From an uncultured Chitinophagaceae bacterium (lineage in GTDB: Bacteria; Bacteroidota; Bacteroidia; Chitinophagales; Chitinophagaceae), in assembly GCA_937873715.1 (NCBI GenBank), contig CALMYJ010000005.1, positions 355,740 to 419,739 on the forward strand: a stretch of DNA of 64,000 nucleotides. Reading direction: 5' to 3'. The notes below the pieces were generated by a model. It was not told the DNA's origin and ran no database searches. It saw only the letters and a program-made list of their open reading frames with translations. The position numbers and the translations under genes were made by a program. Of the stretch, positions 1 to 8,687 are shown in pieces (position 1 is the first letter of the stretch; each line of letters opens with the position of its first letter).

Positions 1-244
1 TTCTTTGGTGAGTGATAAAGATGTGTAAGAATATTTAATGTATAAGATGCAGGGCTGAAAAGAACTGGGGATGCAAGACACAGGAGAAATAAAATTTGAA
101 ATGAAAAGAACAGAACAGTATGGCTGAATAGAAAATATACGCACAAGTGAGTGACACAACGATGTTCAGCTATGACTCAACGGTTCGTAACAAAAAATAA
201 TACAATCAAAACATACATTATTTAAGGCAAACAAAACGATTATC
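1..244. other. Left-edge noncoding region upstream of the aro operon
   Basis: AT-rich sequence with no convincing reading frame on either strand. It presumably holds the promoter and leader of the downstream DAHP synthase gene, or the 3' flank of a gene outside the window. No clear TAnnTTTG box at a suitable distance and no terminator hairpin were seen. Confidence 0.4.
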
Positions 245-1333
245 ATGCAAACACAATTAACCAATATGAAAGAAGTGATGCAGGAAAAATGGAATAAACG
301 TCCATTAGTCATCAGCGGCCCATGCAGCGCCGAAACAGAAGCACAAGTGCTCGAAACAGCCGCAAGGCTGGCTAAAACAGGTAAGGTAGATGTACTGCGT
401 GCCGGTATATGGAAGCCCCGTACCAAGCCGGGATTATTTGAAGGTATCGGCACAAAGGGTTTGCCCTGGCTGCTGCAGGCCAAGAAACTAACGGGACTGC
501 CTACCACTGTAGAAGTAGCTACGGCAAAGCATGTGGAAGATGCTTTACAATTTGATGTAGATATGCTTTGGATTGGCGCCCGTACCACCGTTAACCCTTT
601 TAGTGTACAGGAAGTGGCCGATGCCCTGCGTGGCGTGGATATTCCCGTGCTCATTAAAAATCCCATCAATGCCGATTTGGAACTGTGGACAGGTGGTATT
701 GAAAGGGTGCAAAAAGCAGGCATCAAACAGGTAGGTATGATACACCGTGGTTTTTCTAACTACGGCAATACCGAATACCGCAATGCACCTATGTGGCACC
801 TGCCTATAGAAATGAAACGCAGGTTCCCCGATATGAAACTCATTTGCGATCCATCCCATATTTGCGGCAACAGGCACATGCTGCAGGCGGTGGCGCAAAA
901 AAGTATCGACCTCGATTTTGACGGCATCATGGTAGAAAGCCATATCGACCCTGATAATGCTTGGAGCGATGCCAAGCAACAAATTACCCCTGAAGTATTA
1001 GCCGAAATGATCGACGCTATCAAATGGCGTAATGAAAATACCGACCAGCAGGAATTTTTAAATGCACTGGCCAAACTGCGTGAGCAAATCAATCATATAG
1101 ATGATGAACTGATTACCCTGCTGGGCCAGCGTATGAAGATTGCAGATAAAATTGGTGAATACAAAAGAGATAATAATATCACCATCCTGCAAACCAACCG
1201 CTGGAACGAAATCCTGGACAAAGCCTACAACAGGGGCGATAAAGTGGGACTGAGCCGTGAATTTGTTACCAAGTATTTCGATGCTGTGCATCTTGAAAGT
1301 ATTAATCATCAAAACAAAGTGATGAACAGTTAA
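245..1333 (+). CDS. Bifunctional DAHP synthase / chorismate mutase (AroQ type)
   Basis: The 362-residue protein joins two cytoplasmic enzymes of aromatic amino acid synthesis. Residues about 15-262 are a type I DAHP synthase of the beta (KDO8P-like) subfamily, condensing phosphoenolpyruvate and erythrose-4-phosphate. Visible motifs are GPCSAE (25-30), RAGIWKPRT (52-60), IKNP (137-140) and CDPSH (201-205). Residues about 270-355 are an AroQ chorismate mutase helical domain, with the expected Arg279, Arg296 and Lys303 in the LRxxIxxIDDELIxLLxxR pattern. Fusion of these activities is known in Bacteroidota and lets prephenate or chorismate level feed back on the first step. It is the first gene of a run with aroB, aroA and aroC, consistent with one operon. 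The ATG start gives the N-terminus normal for the family. Confidence 0.93.
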   Translation: MQTQLTNMKEVMQEKWNKRPLVISGPCSAETEAQVLETAARLAKTGKVDVLRAGIWKPRTKPGLFEGIGTKGLPWLLQAKKLTGLPTTVEVATAKHVEDALQFDVDMLWIGARTTVNPFSVQEVADALRGVDIPVLIKNPINADLELWTGGIERVQKAGIKQVGMIHRGFSNYGNTEYRNAPMWHLPIEMKRRFPDMKLICDPSHICGNRHMLQAVAQKSIDLDFDGIMVESHIDPDNAWSDAKQQITPEVLAEMIDAIKWRNENTDQQEFLNALAKLREQINHIDDELITLLGQRMKIADKIGEYKRDNNITILQTNRWNEILDKAYNRGDKVGLSREFVTKYFDAVHLESINHQNKVMNS

Positions 1334-1393
1334 TTGCCTTTACAAGGGCTTATGAAAACTCTTATTTTTTAAACCGTAATTTTTAATTGTACA

Positions 1394-2449
1394 GTGGCTT
1401 TACAACAAGTTGACTATACCATATCGGGCAAAACAGTATCGTATTATTTCGATGCTGGTTTTGCATACCTCGAAAATATTGTATCAAAGGAAAAAACTAT
1501 ACTCGTTACCGATGAACATTTGTATGCCGCACAGGCTTCAAAATTTGAAGGCTGGCGCACCATTATAATAAAAGCAGGAGAGGAGTATAAGCAGCAGGCT
1601 GCTGTAGATGATATCATCCGCCAGCTGATTGAACTGGAAGCCGACCGAAATACATTTATCGTTGGCGTTGGTGGAGGGGTGGTTACCGATATTACCGGCT
1701 ATACCGCCAGTGTGTATATGCGTGGGTTAAAATTTGGTTTTGTGCCTACTACAGTACTGGCAATGGTAGATGCAGCTATTGGTGGCAAAAATGGCGTGGA
1801 TGTGGGCGTGTACAAAAATCTTGTAGGCGTAATTAAGCAGCCGTCATTTTTATTATTCGATTATTCATTATTGCAATCGCTGCCACAGGCACAGTGGATA
1901 AATGGTTTTGCAGAAGTGATTAAGCATGCCTGTATCAGGGATGCAAACTTGTTTGCATTACTGGAGCAACATTGCCTTGATGATTTTCAGCAGGATACTG
2001 CTTTGATGGCCCAACTGATTGAAAAAAATGTACACATCAAAACCAGTCTTGTGGCTGCAGATGAATTGGAGCAAAACGAAAGAAGGCTGCTCAACTTCGG
2101 GCACACCCTGGGCCACGCTATTGAAAATATTTACCAGTTGCCGCATGGCCATGCTGTAAGTATTGGTATGATGGCTGCCTGTGCCTTTTCTGAAGCAATT
2201 ACCGGGTTTGCCGCTGCCGATACACTGCGTATTGAACAGTTAATTGAAAAATATCAACTGCCCACTTCTATCCAGTTTGACAGGGATAAAGTATGGAGCC
2301 TTTTGAAATTAGACAAGAAAAGAATGAGCAGCGACATGAATTTTATTTTGCTCAAAAGTATTGGAGAAGGCATAGTACACAAAATGCCTTTAACGCAATT
2401 ACAACATTTAATTACCGAACGTGTTGCCGCTACTATGGCAAAAGCCTGA
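1394..2449 (+). CDS. aroB: 3-dehydroquinate synthase
   Basis: 351 residues. This NAD- and zinc-dependent enzyme converts DAHP to 3-dehydroquinate, step two of the shikimate pathway. The nucleotide-binding stretch GVGGGVVTD lies at 91-99. Zinc ligands expected in the family are present: Glu174 in GFAEVIKH, His237 in NFGHTLGHAIE and His253 in HGHAVSIG. The start is GTG, 60 bases after the DAHP synthase stop; no in-frame ATG fits the family N-terminus as well. The next gene, aroA, starts 5 bases after this stop, so translation is probably coupled. Confidence 0.95.
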   Translation: MALQQVDYTISGKTVSYYFDAGFAYLENIVSKEKTILVTDEHLYAAQASKFEGWRTIIIKAGEEYKQQAAVDDIIRQLIELEADRNTFIVGVGGGVVTDITGYTASVYMRGLKFGFVPTTVLAMVDAAIGGKNGVDVGVYKNLVGVIKQPSFLLFDYSLLQSLPQAQWINGFAEVIKHACIRDANLFALLEQHCLDDFQQDTALMAQLIEKNVHIKTSLVAADELEQNERRLLNFGHTLGHAIENIYQLPHGHAVSIGMMAACAFSEAITGFAAADTLRIEQLIEKYQLPTSIQFDRDKVWSLLKLDKKRMSSDMNFILLKSIGEGIVHKMPLTQLQHLITERVAATMAKA

Positions 2450-2454
2450 AAAAT

Positions 2455-3750
2455 ATGATTGTTACCGTAAAACCTTCCTCGCTATCCGGCAATATCAATG
2501 CCCCCACTTCTAAAAGCTCTATGCAGCGTGCCTGCGCAGCAGCATTGTTGCACCAGGGACTAACGGTTATCCATAACCCCGGCCGCAGTAATGATGATAA
2601 TGCCGCCCTGAGTGTTATACAAAACCTGGGTGCCGTTGTTACTGATCATGGTGGCAGTATCGATATTATCAGTAACGGCATACAGGCTGTAGGCAATGCC
2701 ATGAACTGTGGCGAAAGCGGCCTCGGTATCAGGATGTTTACACCACTTGCGGCTTTAAGTGCCAATGCTATTCGCATTGATGGCACAGGCAGCCTTGTTA
2801 CAAGGCCAATGGATTTTTTTGATGACATACTGCCGCAGTTAGGCGTATCCATTCAATCTAACCAGGGTAAGCTGCCCCTGCAGATACAGGGACCGCTGCA
2901 ACCAAAAGATATTACTATTGACGGCTCTTTAAGTTCACAGTTTTTAACCGGGTTGCTTTTTGCTTTTGGCAAAGCGGCTACTGCGCCGGTAACCATTACC
3001 GTTAGTAACCTTAAAAGTAAACCTTATATTGACCTTACCCTGCAGGTAATGCAGCATTTTGGGTATAAAGTAGAGAACAAAAATTTTGAATCATTTGTGG
3101 TGTATCCTGCAGCAGCAGCGGCCGGCACCATAACATACACCGTGGAGGGCGACTGGAGTGGTGGCGCATTTTTGTTAGTGGCAGGCGCCATTGCCGGCAG
3201 CATCACCGTTGCAGGATTAGATGTATTTTCAACCCAGGCCGATAAAGCTATTTTGAAAGCTTTGATGGATAGCGGCTGCGCCATATCTATTGAAGAAAAA
3301 CAAATTCATATCGGGCCACCGGCCACTGGCAGCAGCGGGTTAAAAGCCTTTCATTTTAATGCAACGGATTGCCCTGATTTATTTCCGCCCTTAGTGGCGC
3401 TGGCTGCTTATTGCAGCGGTACCACTGTTATTGAAGGGGTAAATCGCCTGGCCCATAAAGAAAGCAACCGTGGGCTAACCCTGCAGGAAGAGTTTGCAAA
3501 AATGGGTGTTACGGTAAAATTGCAGGATGACCTTATGCTGGTGGAAGGCGGCAATGGCCTGCATGCGGCAACTGTTCATTCTCATCACGACCACCGCATA
3601 GCAATGGCCTGTGCCGTAGCAGCATTATGTGCCGATGGCGAAACGGTGATTGAAGAAGCGCAGGCAGTAAATAAATCGTATCCTGAGTTTTATAATCACA
3701 TACAGCAATTAGGTGCAACTGTTACATCAGTAAAGGAGGCATTAAAATAA
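2455..3750 (+). CDS. aroA: 3-phosphoshikimate 1-carboxyvinyltransferase (EPSP synthase)
   Basis: 431 residues; transfers enolpyruvate from PEP to shikimate-3-phosphate. The N-terminal substrate loop SKSSMQRA (19-26) carries the expected Lys20 and Arg25. Later family motifs are GESGLGIRM (near residue 90), DCPDLFP (near 300), and HHDHRIAMA (near 380), followed by the usual KSYPEF. The open frame extends upstream into aroB, but that extension has no similarity to the family; the ATG at 2455, five bases after the aroB stop, gives the normal start. Part of the aro operon. Confidence 0.95.
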   Translation: MIVTVKPSSLSGNINAPTSKSSMQRACAAALLHQGLTVIHNPGRSNDDNAALSVIQNLGAVVTDHGGSIDIISNGIQAVGNAMNCGESGLGIRMFTPLAALSANAIRIDGTGSLVTRPMDFFDDILPQLGVSIQSNQGKLPLQIQGPLQPKDITIDGSLSSQFLTGLLFAFGKAATAPVTITVSNLKSKPYIDLTLQVMQHFGYKVENKNFESFVVYPAAAAAGTITYTVEGDWSGGAFLLVAGAIAGSITVAGLDVFSTQADKAILKALMDSGCAISIEEKQIHIGPPATGSSGLKAFHFNATDCPDLFPPLVALAAYCSGTTVIEGVNRLAHKESNRGLTLQEEFAKMGVTVKLQDDLMLVEGGNGLHAATVHSHHDHRIAMACAVAALCADGETVIEEAQAVNKSYPEFYNHIQQLGATVTSVKEALK

Positions 3751-3767
3751 AAATAACAGCACGGTTT

Positions 3768-4760
3768 ATGAACAGTTTTGGAAGAATTTTAAGGGTGTCC
3801 ATTTTTGGTGAATCACACGGGCATTGCGTAGGAATAAATATCGACGGCTGCCCGGCGGGCCTGCCACTTAGTGTTGAAGATTTTACAACCGATATCGAAA
3901 GAAGAAAAGCTGGGGCTAAAGGCACCACACCAAGAAAAGAAGATGATATTCCCCGTATCATGAACGGGGTGTTTAATGGTAAAACCACCGGTGCACCCAT
4001 TACTATATTGTTCGATAATAATAATACCCGTAGCACCGATTACGAAAAACAAAGAGCGGTGCCCAGGCCCGGTCATGCCGATTTTGTAGCTACAAAAAAA
4101 TTTGGCGGCTTTGAAGATTTCAGGGGAGGCGGGCATTTTAGCGGCAGGCTCACGGTGTGTTTGGTAGCGGCCGGGGTGGTGGCCAAAAAATTACTGAACC
4201 AGGTTAAAGTAAACGCCAGCATACTCGAAATTGGCGGTGAAAAAGATATTGAAGCCGGGTTACAAAAAGCTATTGATCATAAAGACACTATTGGCGGTAT
4301 TGTAGAATGCAGGGCAACCGGCTTACCCATCGGTATTGGTGAGCCTTTTTTCGATTCGGTGGAATCGGTGCTGAGCCATGCCGTATTTGCCATACCTGCT
4401 GTAAAAGGAATTGAGTTTGGCAGCGGCTTTGCAGCAGCTACCATGTTTGGCAGCGAGCACAACGACTGGATTGAGGATATGAGTGGCACCACCCGTACCA
4501 ATCACAGCGGCGGCGTTGTAGGCGGTATCAGTAATGGTAATGAGCTGGTGTTTCGTATTGCCATTAAGCCAACCTCATCTACACCTAAAGAGCAGCAAAC
4601 ACTTAATGTAGAAACAGGGGCGGTAGAAGCTTTTTCGGTAAAGGGCCGTCATGACCTTTGTATTGCTTTAAGGGTGCCGGTGGTGCTGGAAGCGGTTACT
4701 GCATTTGTGCTGGCCGATTTGCTGCTGCTGGAACAGCGTATAGCCCGTGTGGTTAGTTGA
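3768..4760 (+). CDS. aroC: Chorismate synthase
   Basis: 330 residues; the FMN-dependent final step from EPSP to chorismate. The signature FGESHG (12-17) is close to the N-terminus. Other motifs are the basic loop RRKAGAKGTTPRKEDD, PRPGHAD, GGHFSGRLTV and GRHDLCIALRVPVVLEA. The basic loop and the C-terminal motif differ from the proteobacterial pattern (RRPGQS, GRHDPC), and the protein is about 30 residues shorter than E. coli AroC. I take this as the lineage form and not damage, since the frame is intact. Last gene of the aro run, 17 bases after aroA. No aroE, shikimate kinase or dehydroquinase gene is in the window. Confidence 0.94.
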   Translation: MNSFGRILRVSIFGESHGHCVGINIDGCPAGLPLSVEDFTTDIERRKAGAKGTTPRKEDDIPRIMNGVFNGKTTGAPITILFDNNNTRSTDYEKQRAVPRPGHADFVATKKFGGFEDFRGGGHFSGRLTVCLVAAGVVAKKLLNQVKVNASILEIGGEKDIEAGLQKAIDHKDTIGGIVECRATGLPIGIGEPFFDSVESVLSHAVFAIPAVKGIEFGSGFAAATMFGSEHNDWIEDMSGTTRTNHSGGVVGGISNGNELVFRIAIKPTSSTPKEQQTLNVETGAVEAFSVKGRHDLCIALRVPVVLEAVTAFVLADLLLLEQRIARVVS

Positions 4761-5060
4761 TATTGCACATTCATTTTAATGAACAACTTCATAGTTACAA
4801 GCAAGGACTGCTTTTCAGCTTTTTATTGTTTACCCAGCAATGGGAATTCCAGCTTATTATTTATTTGGAAACACTAAGGATAGCTGAGTGCTCTAACAGG
4901 TATATAGTCGCCTGTGCCACGAACCAAGGCGGAGGTATTTAGTGCAGGTGGTTTTTGAACGCAACGTCCCGTGCCGGAGACGTTGCTGGGAAGGAAACAG
5001 CTTTTTAATTCAAAGAATCTTGCGCCATAGGGAGGAACTACCTACAACTTCTAAAATCAT
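4761..5060. other. Intergenic region with possible degenerate repeat element
   Basis: This 300-base gap lies between convergent aroC and the GNAT gene. Short open frames here have no recognisable product. The second half (about 4875-4995) is unusually GC-rich for a local spacer and contains a perfect 8-bp inverted repeat (listed separately). It looks like an intergenic repeat element and not a gene. Confidence 0.45.
4961..4986. repeat. Inverted repeat GCAACGTC / GACGTTGC
   Basis: Two 8-base arms, 4961-4968 and 4979-4986, are exact reverse complements around a 10-base GC-rich spacer. There is no following T-run in either direction, so it is not a standard terminator. It may belong to a dispersed palindromic repeat family. 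Confidence 0.6.
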
Positions 5061-5663
5061 TCAATACAAACTGCTGAAATATTTTGCTTTTGTTGTCGGC
5101 CATTCGTCTTTAATAAAACTGAAATACACAGCATCTCTTATGGTGCCATCTTCATTTATGGAATGACGGCGTAATATGCCTTCCTTTACAGCGCCAATAT
5201 GCTGCATAGCTTTTTGCGAACGGATATTGAGTGTGCTGGTTTTAAGTTCAATACGGTTTAAGTGCAGGGTTTCAAAACCATAGCACAGCAGTAAAAATTT
5301 GCATTGCCTGTTAAACCCTGTGGCATGCAGTTGTTGTGCCAGCCAGGTCCACCCAATTTCCAGCCTTTTATTGGCCAGGTCGATATTGCCATAGCGGGTG
5401 CTGCCCACATAGGCACCTGTAGCTTTATCTGTATACACAAAAGGATACGATTTGAAGGTATCCCTCTCCGTGAGTGCTGTATTGATATACCGCCTGAAAT
5501 GGTTTTTATTTTGTACCACCGAACTGGAAAATAGCCACAGGTTGGGGTTTTGTGCAATGAGCCACAGCGGCTCAAAATGTTTTTCTTCAAGCGGTTCAAT
5601 ACGTACCCTGTCGTTTTCAAGTATGATATTACTGCTGAAAAAAGCAGGAGGCTGCGTACTCAT
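5061..5663 (-). CDS. GNAT family N-acetyltransferase (RimJ/RimL-like)
   Basis: 200 residues. The layout is that of the RimJ/RimL subfamily: an N-terminal strand RVRIEPLEEKHFEPLW, a central beta-bulge region YVGSTRYGNID with EIGWTWL, and a late NIRSQKAMQHIGAVKEGILRRH motif in which an Asn-Arg-Ser-Gln-Lys acetyl-CoA/helix segment is recognisable. Such enzymes acetylate protein N-termini or small amines; the substrate here cannot be told. The start codon overlaps the stop of the upstream Nudix gene by ATGA (5660-5663), so the two are translationally coupled. Confidence 0.82.
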   Translation of the reverse strand: MSTQPPAFFSSNIILENDRVRIEPLEEKHFEPLWLIAQNPNLWLFSSSVVQNKNHFRRYINTALTERDTFKSYPFVYTDKATGAYVGSTRYGNIDLANKRLEIGWTWLAQQLHATGFNRQCKFLLLCYGFETLHLNRIELKTSTLNIRSQKAMQHIGAVKEGILRRHSINEDGTIRDAVYFSFIKDEWPTTKAKYFSSLY

Positions 5664-6121
5664 AATAACTGTTTTACAATTGATGCGGCAATTTTATCTA
5701 AAGGGAGTGTTACCGAATCGGCTGAAAAATCGTTCCAGTCAATAAAGCGGAAGCTTTCTATCTGCTGTATTTTATCGTACAGGCCTAACTGTGCTTCAGT
5801 ATAGTGAAAGGGCTGTTGTTGAATAGGGGCCGTTATAGGCTCAAGGGCATGGGCAAAATAATAAATGGAAACTATTTGGTGTGCCGGGTTAAAAGCGCTT
5901 TGCTGGTAAATATCTGTGGTGTAAATATGGTTGCCCACTTCCACTTTTAGGTTCATTTCTTCCACAAATTCCCTTTTTAAACAATCTCTTGTGCCTTCGC
6001 CGATTTCCATGCCGCCGCCCGGAAATTTGGTGAAATAATTGCCACGTATATATTCATCGCTAACCAGCACCTGTTGTTTATCGTTCACTAATATGCCGTA
6101 CACCCGTATTGTAAAATTCAT
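5660..6121 (-). CDS. Nudix hydrolase
   Basis: 153 residues. The Nudix box is complete: GGGMEIGEG followed by REFVEEMNLKV fits GX5EX7REUXEEXGU closely, with the terminal Gly replaced by Asn, and gives the metal-binding REFVEE helix. The family cleaves nucleoside diphosphates linked to another moiety, often for nucleotide-pool cleaning; the substrate is not evident. The N-terminus (YGILVNDKQQVLVSDEY) is typical of MutT-type members. Overlaps the downstream GNAT gene by four bases in an ATGA arrangement. Confidence 0.87.
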   Translation of the reverse strand: MNFTIRVYGILVNDKQQVLVSDEYIRGNYFTKFPGGGMEIGEGTRDCLKREFVEEMNLKVEVGNHIYTTDIYQQSAFNPAHQIVSIYYFAHALEPITAPIQQQPFHYTEAQLGLYDKIQQIESFRFIDWNDFSADSVTLPLDKIAASIVKQLL

Positions 6122-6168
6122 TGTGTTGCTGTGTTATAAAACTGCGTTGATTGTAAATTTTTGTTGCA

Positions 6169-7107
6169 TCAAAACCATTTTTTCTTAAGAAAATAAGCAC
6201 TGATTAAAATGGAAATACCTAAAGAAATAATGAGAGGTACATAAAAGGAGTGTGGCCAGTTTTGCCCCGGTATAGGCACATTCATGCCATATACACTGGC
6301 AACGAGCGCCGGAAAAGACAGGATAATGGTGATGGATGTAAGCCGTTTTAACACATTATTCAGGTTGTTGCTGATAATGCTGGCAAAAGCATCCAGCGAA
6401 CTGCTGAGTATATTGGCATAAGTGTTGGCCATTTCAAGGGCCTGGCTGGTTTCTACCACCAGGTCGTCCAGGAATTCTTTTTCGTCTTCATTCAACTGTA
6501 AAAAGTTGGTGCGTTGTATTTTCATCATCAGCAGTTCGTTGCTGCGCAGGGCTGTTACAAAATATACCAGGCTTTTTTGTATACGTACCAATTCCAGCAG
6601 TTCGGCATTGCGGTTAGAGTCGTACAGTTTTTGTTCCAGCAGGTTTCGCCGCTGGTTAATCTCTTTCAAAAACTCCTGGAAGTTGGTGGTTACCTTTTCA
6701 AATATTTTAAGCACCATCATACTTTTTTTATCGGGGCTGCGGTTTTGAAACGTGTTGAGGAATTTTTTGATGGCTTCGTTTTCGAAAGAGTTTACCGTTA
6801 CAATCTGGTTGTGGGTAAGTATAATACAGATGGGTATGGTGATGTAATAGGCATCGCTTTCGTTGAAGGAATTGTTTTCGGTGGGTGTTTTAATTACAAT
6901 GAGTTTTACATTGTTTTCGGTTTCAAAGCGGCTGCGTTCATCAATATCAAGGGAGTCGGTTAAAAAGTCGATAGGAATGTCGAGTGTTTCACTTAGTTCA
7001 TTAAATTCTTCCTGCTTTAAGGGTGGCAGCACATTAACCCAGGCACCATCTTCGGGCCTGTCGATGGCTACGGTTTTTTGATCAACAATTTTGAAGTACT
7101 GAATCAT
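6169..7107 (-). CDS. corA: CorA-family divalent metal (Mg2+/Co2+) transporter
   Basis: 312 residues, an inner-membrane pentameric channel subunit. The large cytoplasmic N-terminal domain is acidic and helical. The C-terminus has two membrane helices: one leading into YGMNVP, with the essential GMN motif at 274-276, and a second (FYVPLIISLGISILISAYF) ending in a basic KKKW tail. The periplasmic loop IPGQNWPHS replaces the MPELxxxxGY loop of classical CorA, as in many Bacteroidota members, so transported metal preference is not certain. Sits with dapF on the minus strand, 63 bases apart. Confidence 0.9.
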   Translation of the reverse strand: MIQYFKIVDQKTVAIDRPEDGAWVNVLPPLKQEEFNELSETLDIPIDFLTDSLDIDERSRFETENNVKLIVIKTPTENNSFNESDAYYITIPICIILTHNQIVTVNSFENEAIKKFLNTFQNRSPDKKSMMVLKIFEKVTTNFQEFLKEINQRRNLLEQKLYDSNRNAELLELVRIQKSLVYFVTALRSNELLMMKIQRTNFLQLNEDEKEFLDDLVVETSQALEMANTYANILSSSLDAFASIISNNLNNVLKRLTSITIILSFPALVASVYGMNVPIPGQNWPHSFYVPLIISLGISILISAYFLKKKWF

Positions 7108-7170
7108 GGGCTGGTTTTTATTGCTGTAGTGGTGCTGTAATGCCGTACCAGTGCTGACTGTGTGCTGAGG

Positions 7171-7959
7171 TTATGCCTGCAGTTCAATTTCTCCCTGGAA
7201 TACAAATTCGGCTGGGCCGCAGAGCCAGATATTTTTAAACTGTTTTTCTCCCACTTTATCAAATTCTACACTTAGCCTGCCGCCCCTGGTTTTTACATTT
7301 ACTGTATTAAAACCATTATCGTTGTGCGCCGATAGTAGTGCGGCTGCCGTAACGCCGGTGCCGCAACTAAGGGTTTCATCTTCTACGCCACGTTCGTAAG
7401 TACGCATGTAAATGCTGTCTTCATCTATCGTTTCTACAAAGTTTACATTAATGCCTTCTTTTTTAAAAGGCTCACTATAGCGTATATCCCTTGCCGTGGC
7501 CAGCACATCAATTTCTTGTACATTATCAGCAAATTTTACAAAATGCGGCGAGCCGGTATTAAGGATGGCATGTGAGGCATGAAGGTCTACGGTATCTACA
7601 TCTTTCATTTTTAAACTTACAGTACCATCGGTTTCAATTTCAGCTTCATGTTCGCCATCAATTGCAATAAACCTGTAGCTGGCCCTGTGTATCCCCCTGT
7701 GGTAAGCAAATTTTACCAGGCACCTGCCGCCATTACCGCACATACTGCTTACATAGCCATCGGCATTATAATATTCCATGGCAAAATCGTAGCCTTGTTT
7801 TTTTGATAAATACATGAGCCCATCGGCACCAATACCAAAATGCCGGTCGCACAAAAATTTTATTTGCTTTGTACTTAACCGGGGTGCCTCCTGGTTGTAA
7901 TTGTCTAATATGATAAAATCATTGCCTGTGCCCTGGTATTTAAAAAATGTTATTTTCAT
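7171..7959 (-). CDS. dapF: Diaminopimelate epimerase
   Basis: 262 residues; interconverts LL- and meso-diaminopimelate for lysine and peptidoglycan synthesis. The two active-site cysteines are in place: Cys74 in SSMCGNGGRC and Cys199 in ETLSCGTGVTAAA. The N-terminus MKITFFKYQGTGNDFI is the standard start. Two pseudosymmetric halves are intact. Other lysine genes are not nearby. Confidence 0.96.
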   Translation of the reverse strand: MKITFFKYQGTGNDFIILDNYNQEAPRLSTKQIKFLCDRHFGIGADGLMYLSKKQGYDFAMEYYNADGYVSSMCGNGGRCLVKFAYHRGIHRASYRFIAIDGEHEAEIETDGTVSLKMKDVDTVDLHASHAILNTGSPHFVKFADNVQEIDVLATARDIRYSEPFKKEGINVNFVETIDEDSIYMRTYERGVEDETLSCGTGVTAAALLSAHNDNGFNTVNVKTRGGRLSVEFDKVGEKQFKNIWLCGPAEFVFQGEIELQA

Positions 7960-8068
7960 TTTTGCATTACTGGTAAAAATTGGGTGAAAGTTGCTCTACG
8001 GCAGGCGATTTGCCCGGGATGCATCTTTTATTTTAATAAGTTTTTGCTGCCGAATTTCGCATTAATAA

Positions 8069-8096
8069 TTTGTAATAAAAAATTCCCTTATTTTTG
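8069..8096 (+). promoter_or_regulatory. Putative promoter of tRNA-Cys
   Basis: A TTTG at 8069-8072 and TATTTTTG at 8089-8096 match the Bacteroidota minus-33 (TTTG) and minus-7 (TAnnTTTG) consensus with a 16-base spacer. Start of transcription would fall about 55 bases before the tRNA. Confidence 0.5.
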
Positions 8097-8160
8097 CCCC
8101 CTCCAAAATATACTTAACCTTTTACCGTTAGTATATCGTTAATTTGGAGATTAATAAAGT

Positions 8161-8231
8161 GGTCCTGTGGCCGAGTGGCTAGGCAGAGCTCTGCAAAAGC
8201 TCGTACAGCAGTTCGAGTCTGCTCGGGACCT
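8161..8231 (+). tRNA. tRNA-Cys (anticodon GCA)
   Basis: 71 bases fold as a canonical cloverleaf: acceptor GGTCCTG with CGGGACC, D-arm GCC/GGC, anticodon stem GAGCT/AGCTC around loop CTGCAAA, T-arm AGCAG-TTCGAGT-CTGCT and discriminator U. The loop gives anticodon GCA, cysteine. CCA is not encoded. Confidence 0.96.
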
Positions 8232-8239
8232 CACTCACC

Positions 8240-8270
8240 AAGTCCCTCCCTGCACAGGGAGGGACTTTTA
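8240..8270 (+). terminator. Rho-independent terminator after tRNA-Cys
   Basis: Arms 8240-8252 and 8255-8267 are exact reverse complements (AAGTCCCTCCCTG), followed by a T-rich stretch. It lies 9 bases after the tRNA and just before the next coding start at 8280. Confidence 0.8.
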
Positions 8271-8279
8271 ATTTTGCAA

Positions 8280-8687
8280 ATGGTTAAGCTATTACATTAC
8301 ACCGGGCTTGCAGCCTGCATTGTATTGATTGTATCCTGTTTTATGCCCTGGGCATATTATGCCGATATTGAGCAGGAATTTACCGGCTTTTACTCTTACC
8401 AAAATCAATATGGCAAGCCCGGAAAATTTCTTGTATTCATTGCTGTGCTGGTGTTTGTATTTATGCTGTTGCATAAGGTATGGGCAAGGCGTACAAATCT
8501 TTTTTTAGCTGCTTTGGCTGTGGGTTATGCCATAAAATCGTTTGTGCTGTTTACCTCATGTTATAATGCTTATTGTCCACAGAAAAAAGCAGGCATTTAT
8601 ATGATGCTTATCGCTACACTATGGATGATGCTGGCCGCAGTGTTTCCGCATTTAAAACTGGATAATAAAACAAAAACTTCTACTTAA
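8280..8687 (+). CDS. Small hypothetical membrane protein, four predicted helices
   Basis: 135 residues, not assigned to a family. Hydrophobic segments lie at about 5-25 ([19 protein letters not shown]), 50-65 ([15 protein letters not shown]), 74-90 and 103-122 ([19 protein letters not shown]), typical of a small inner-membrane protein. The open frame runs back through the tRNA-Cys terminator into the tRNA itself; the ATG at 8280 is the first start beyond that structure and is the sensible one. It converges on glnS with a 4-base overlap of stop codons. Confidence 0.65.
   Translation: MVKLLHYTGLAACIVLIVSCFMPWAYYADIEQEFTGFYSYQNQYGKPGKFLVFIAVLVFVFMLLHKVWARRTNLFLAALAVGYAIKSFVLFTSCYNAYCPQKKAGIYMMLIATLWMMLAAVFPHLKLDNKTKTST

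Noticed and set aside
4757..5166. Two short plus-strand frames after aroC
   Set aside because: No family resemblance, biased to Cys and Arg, one overlaps the GNAT gene in antisense.
8175..8279. N-terminal extension of the small membrane protein into tRNA-Cys
   Set aside because: It would be translated from within the tRNA and through its terminator; the ATG at 8280 gives a sensible membrane protein.
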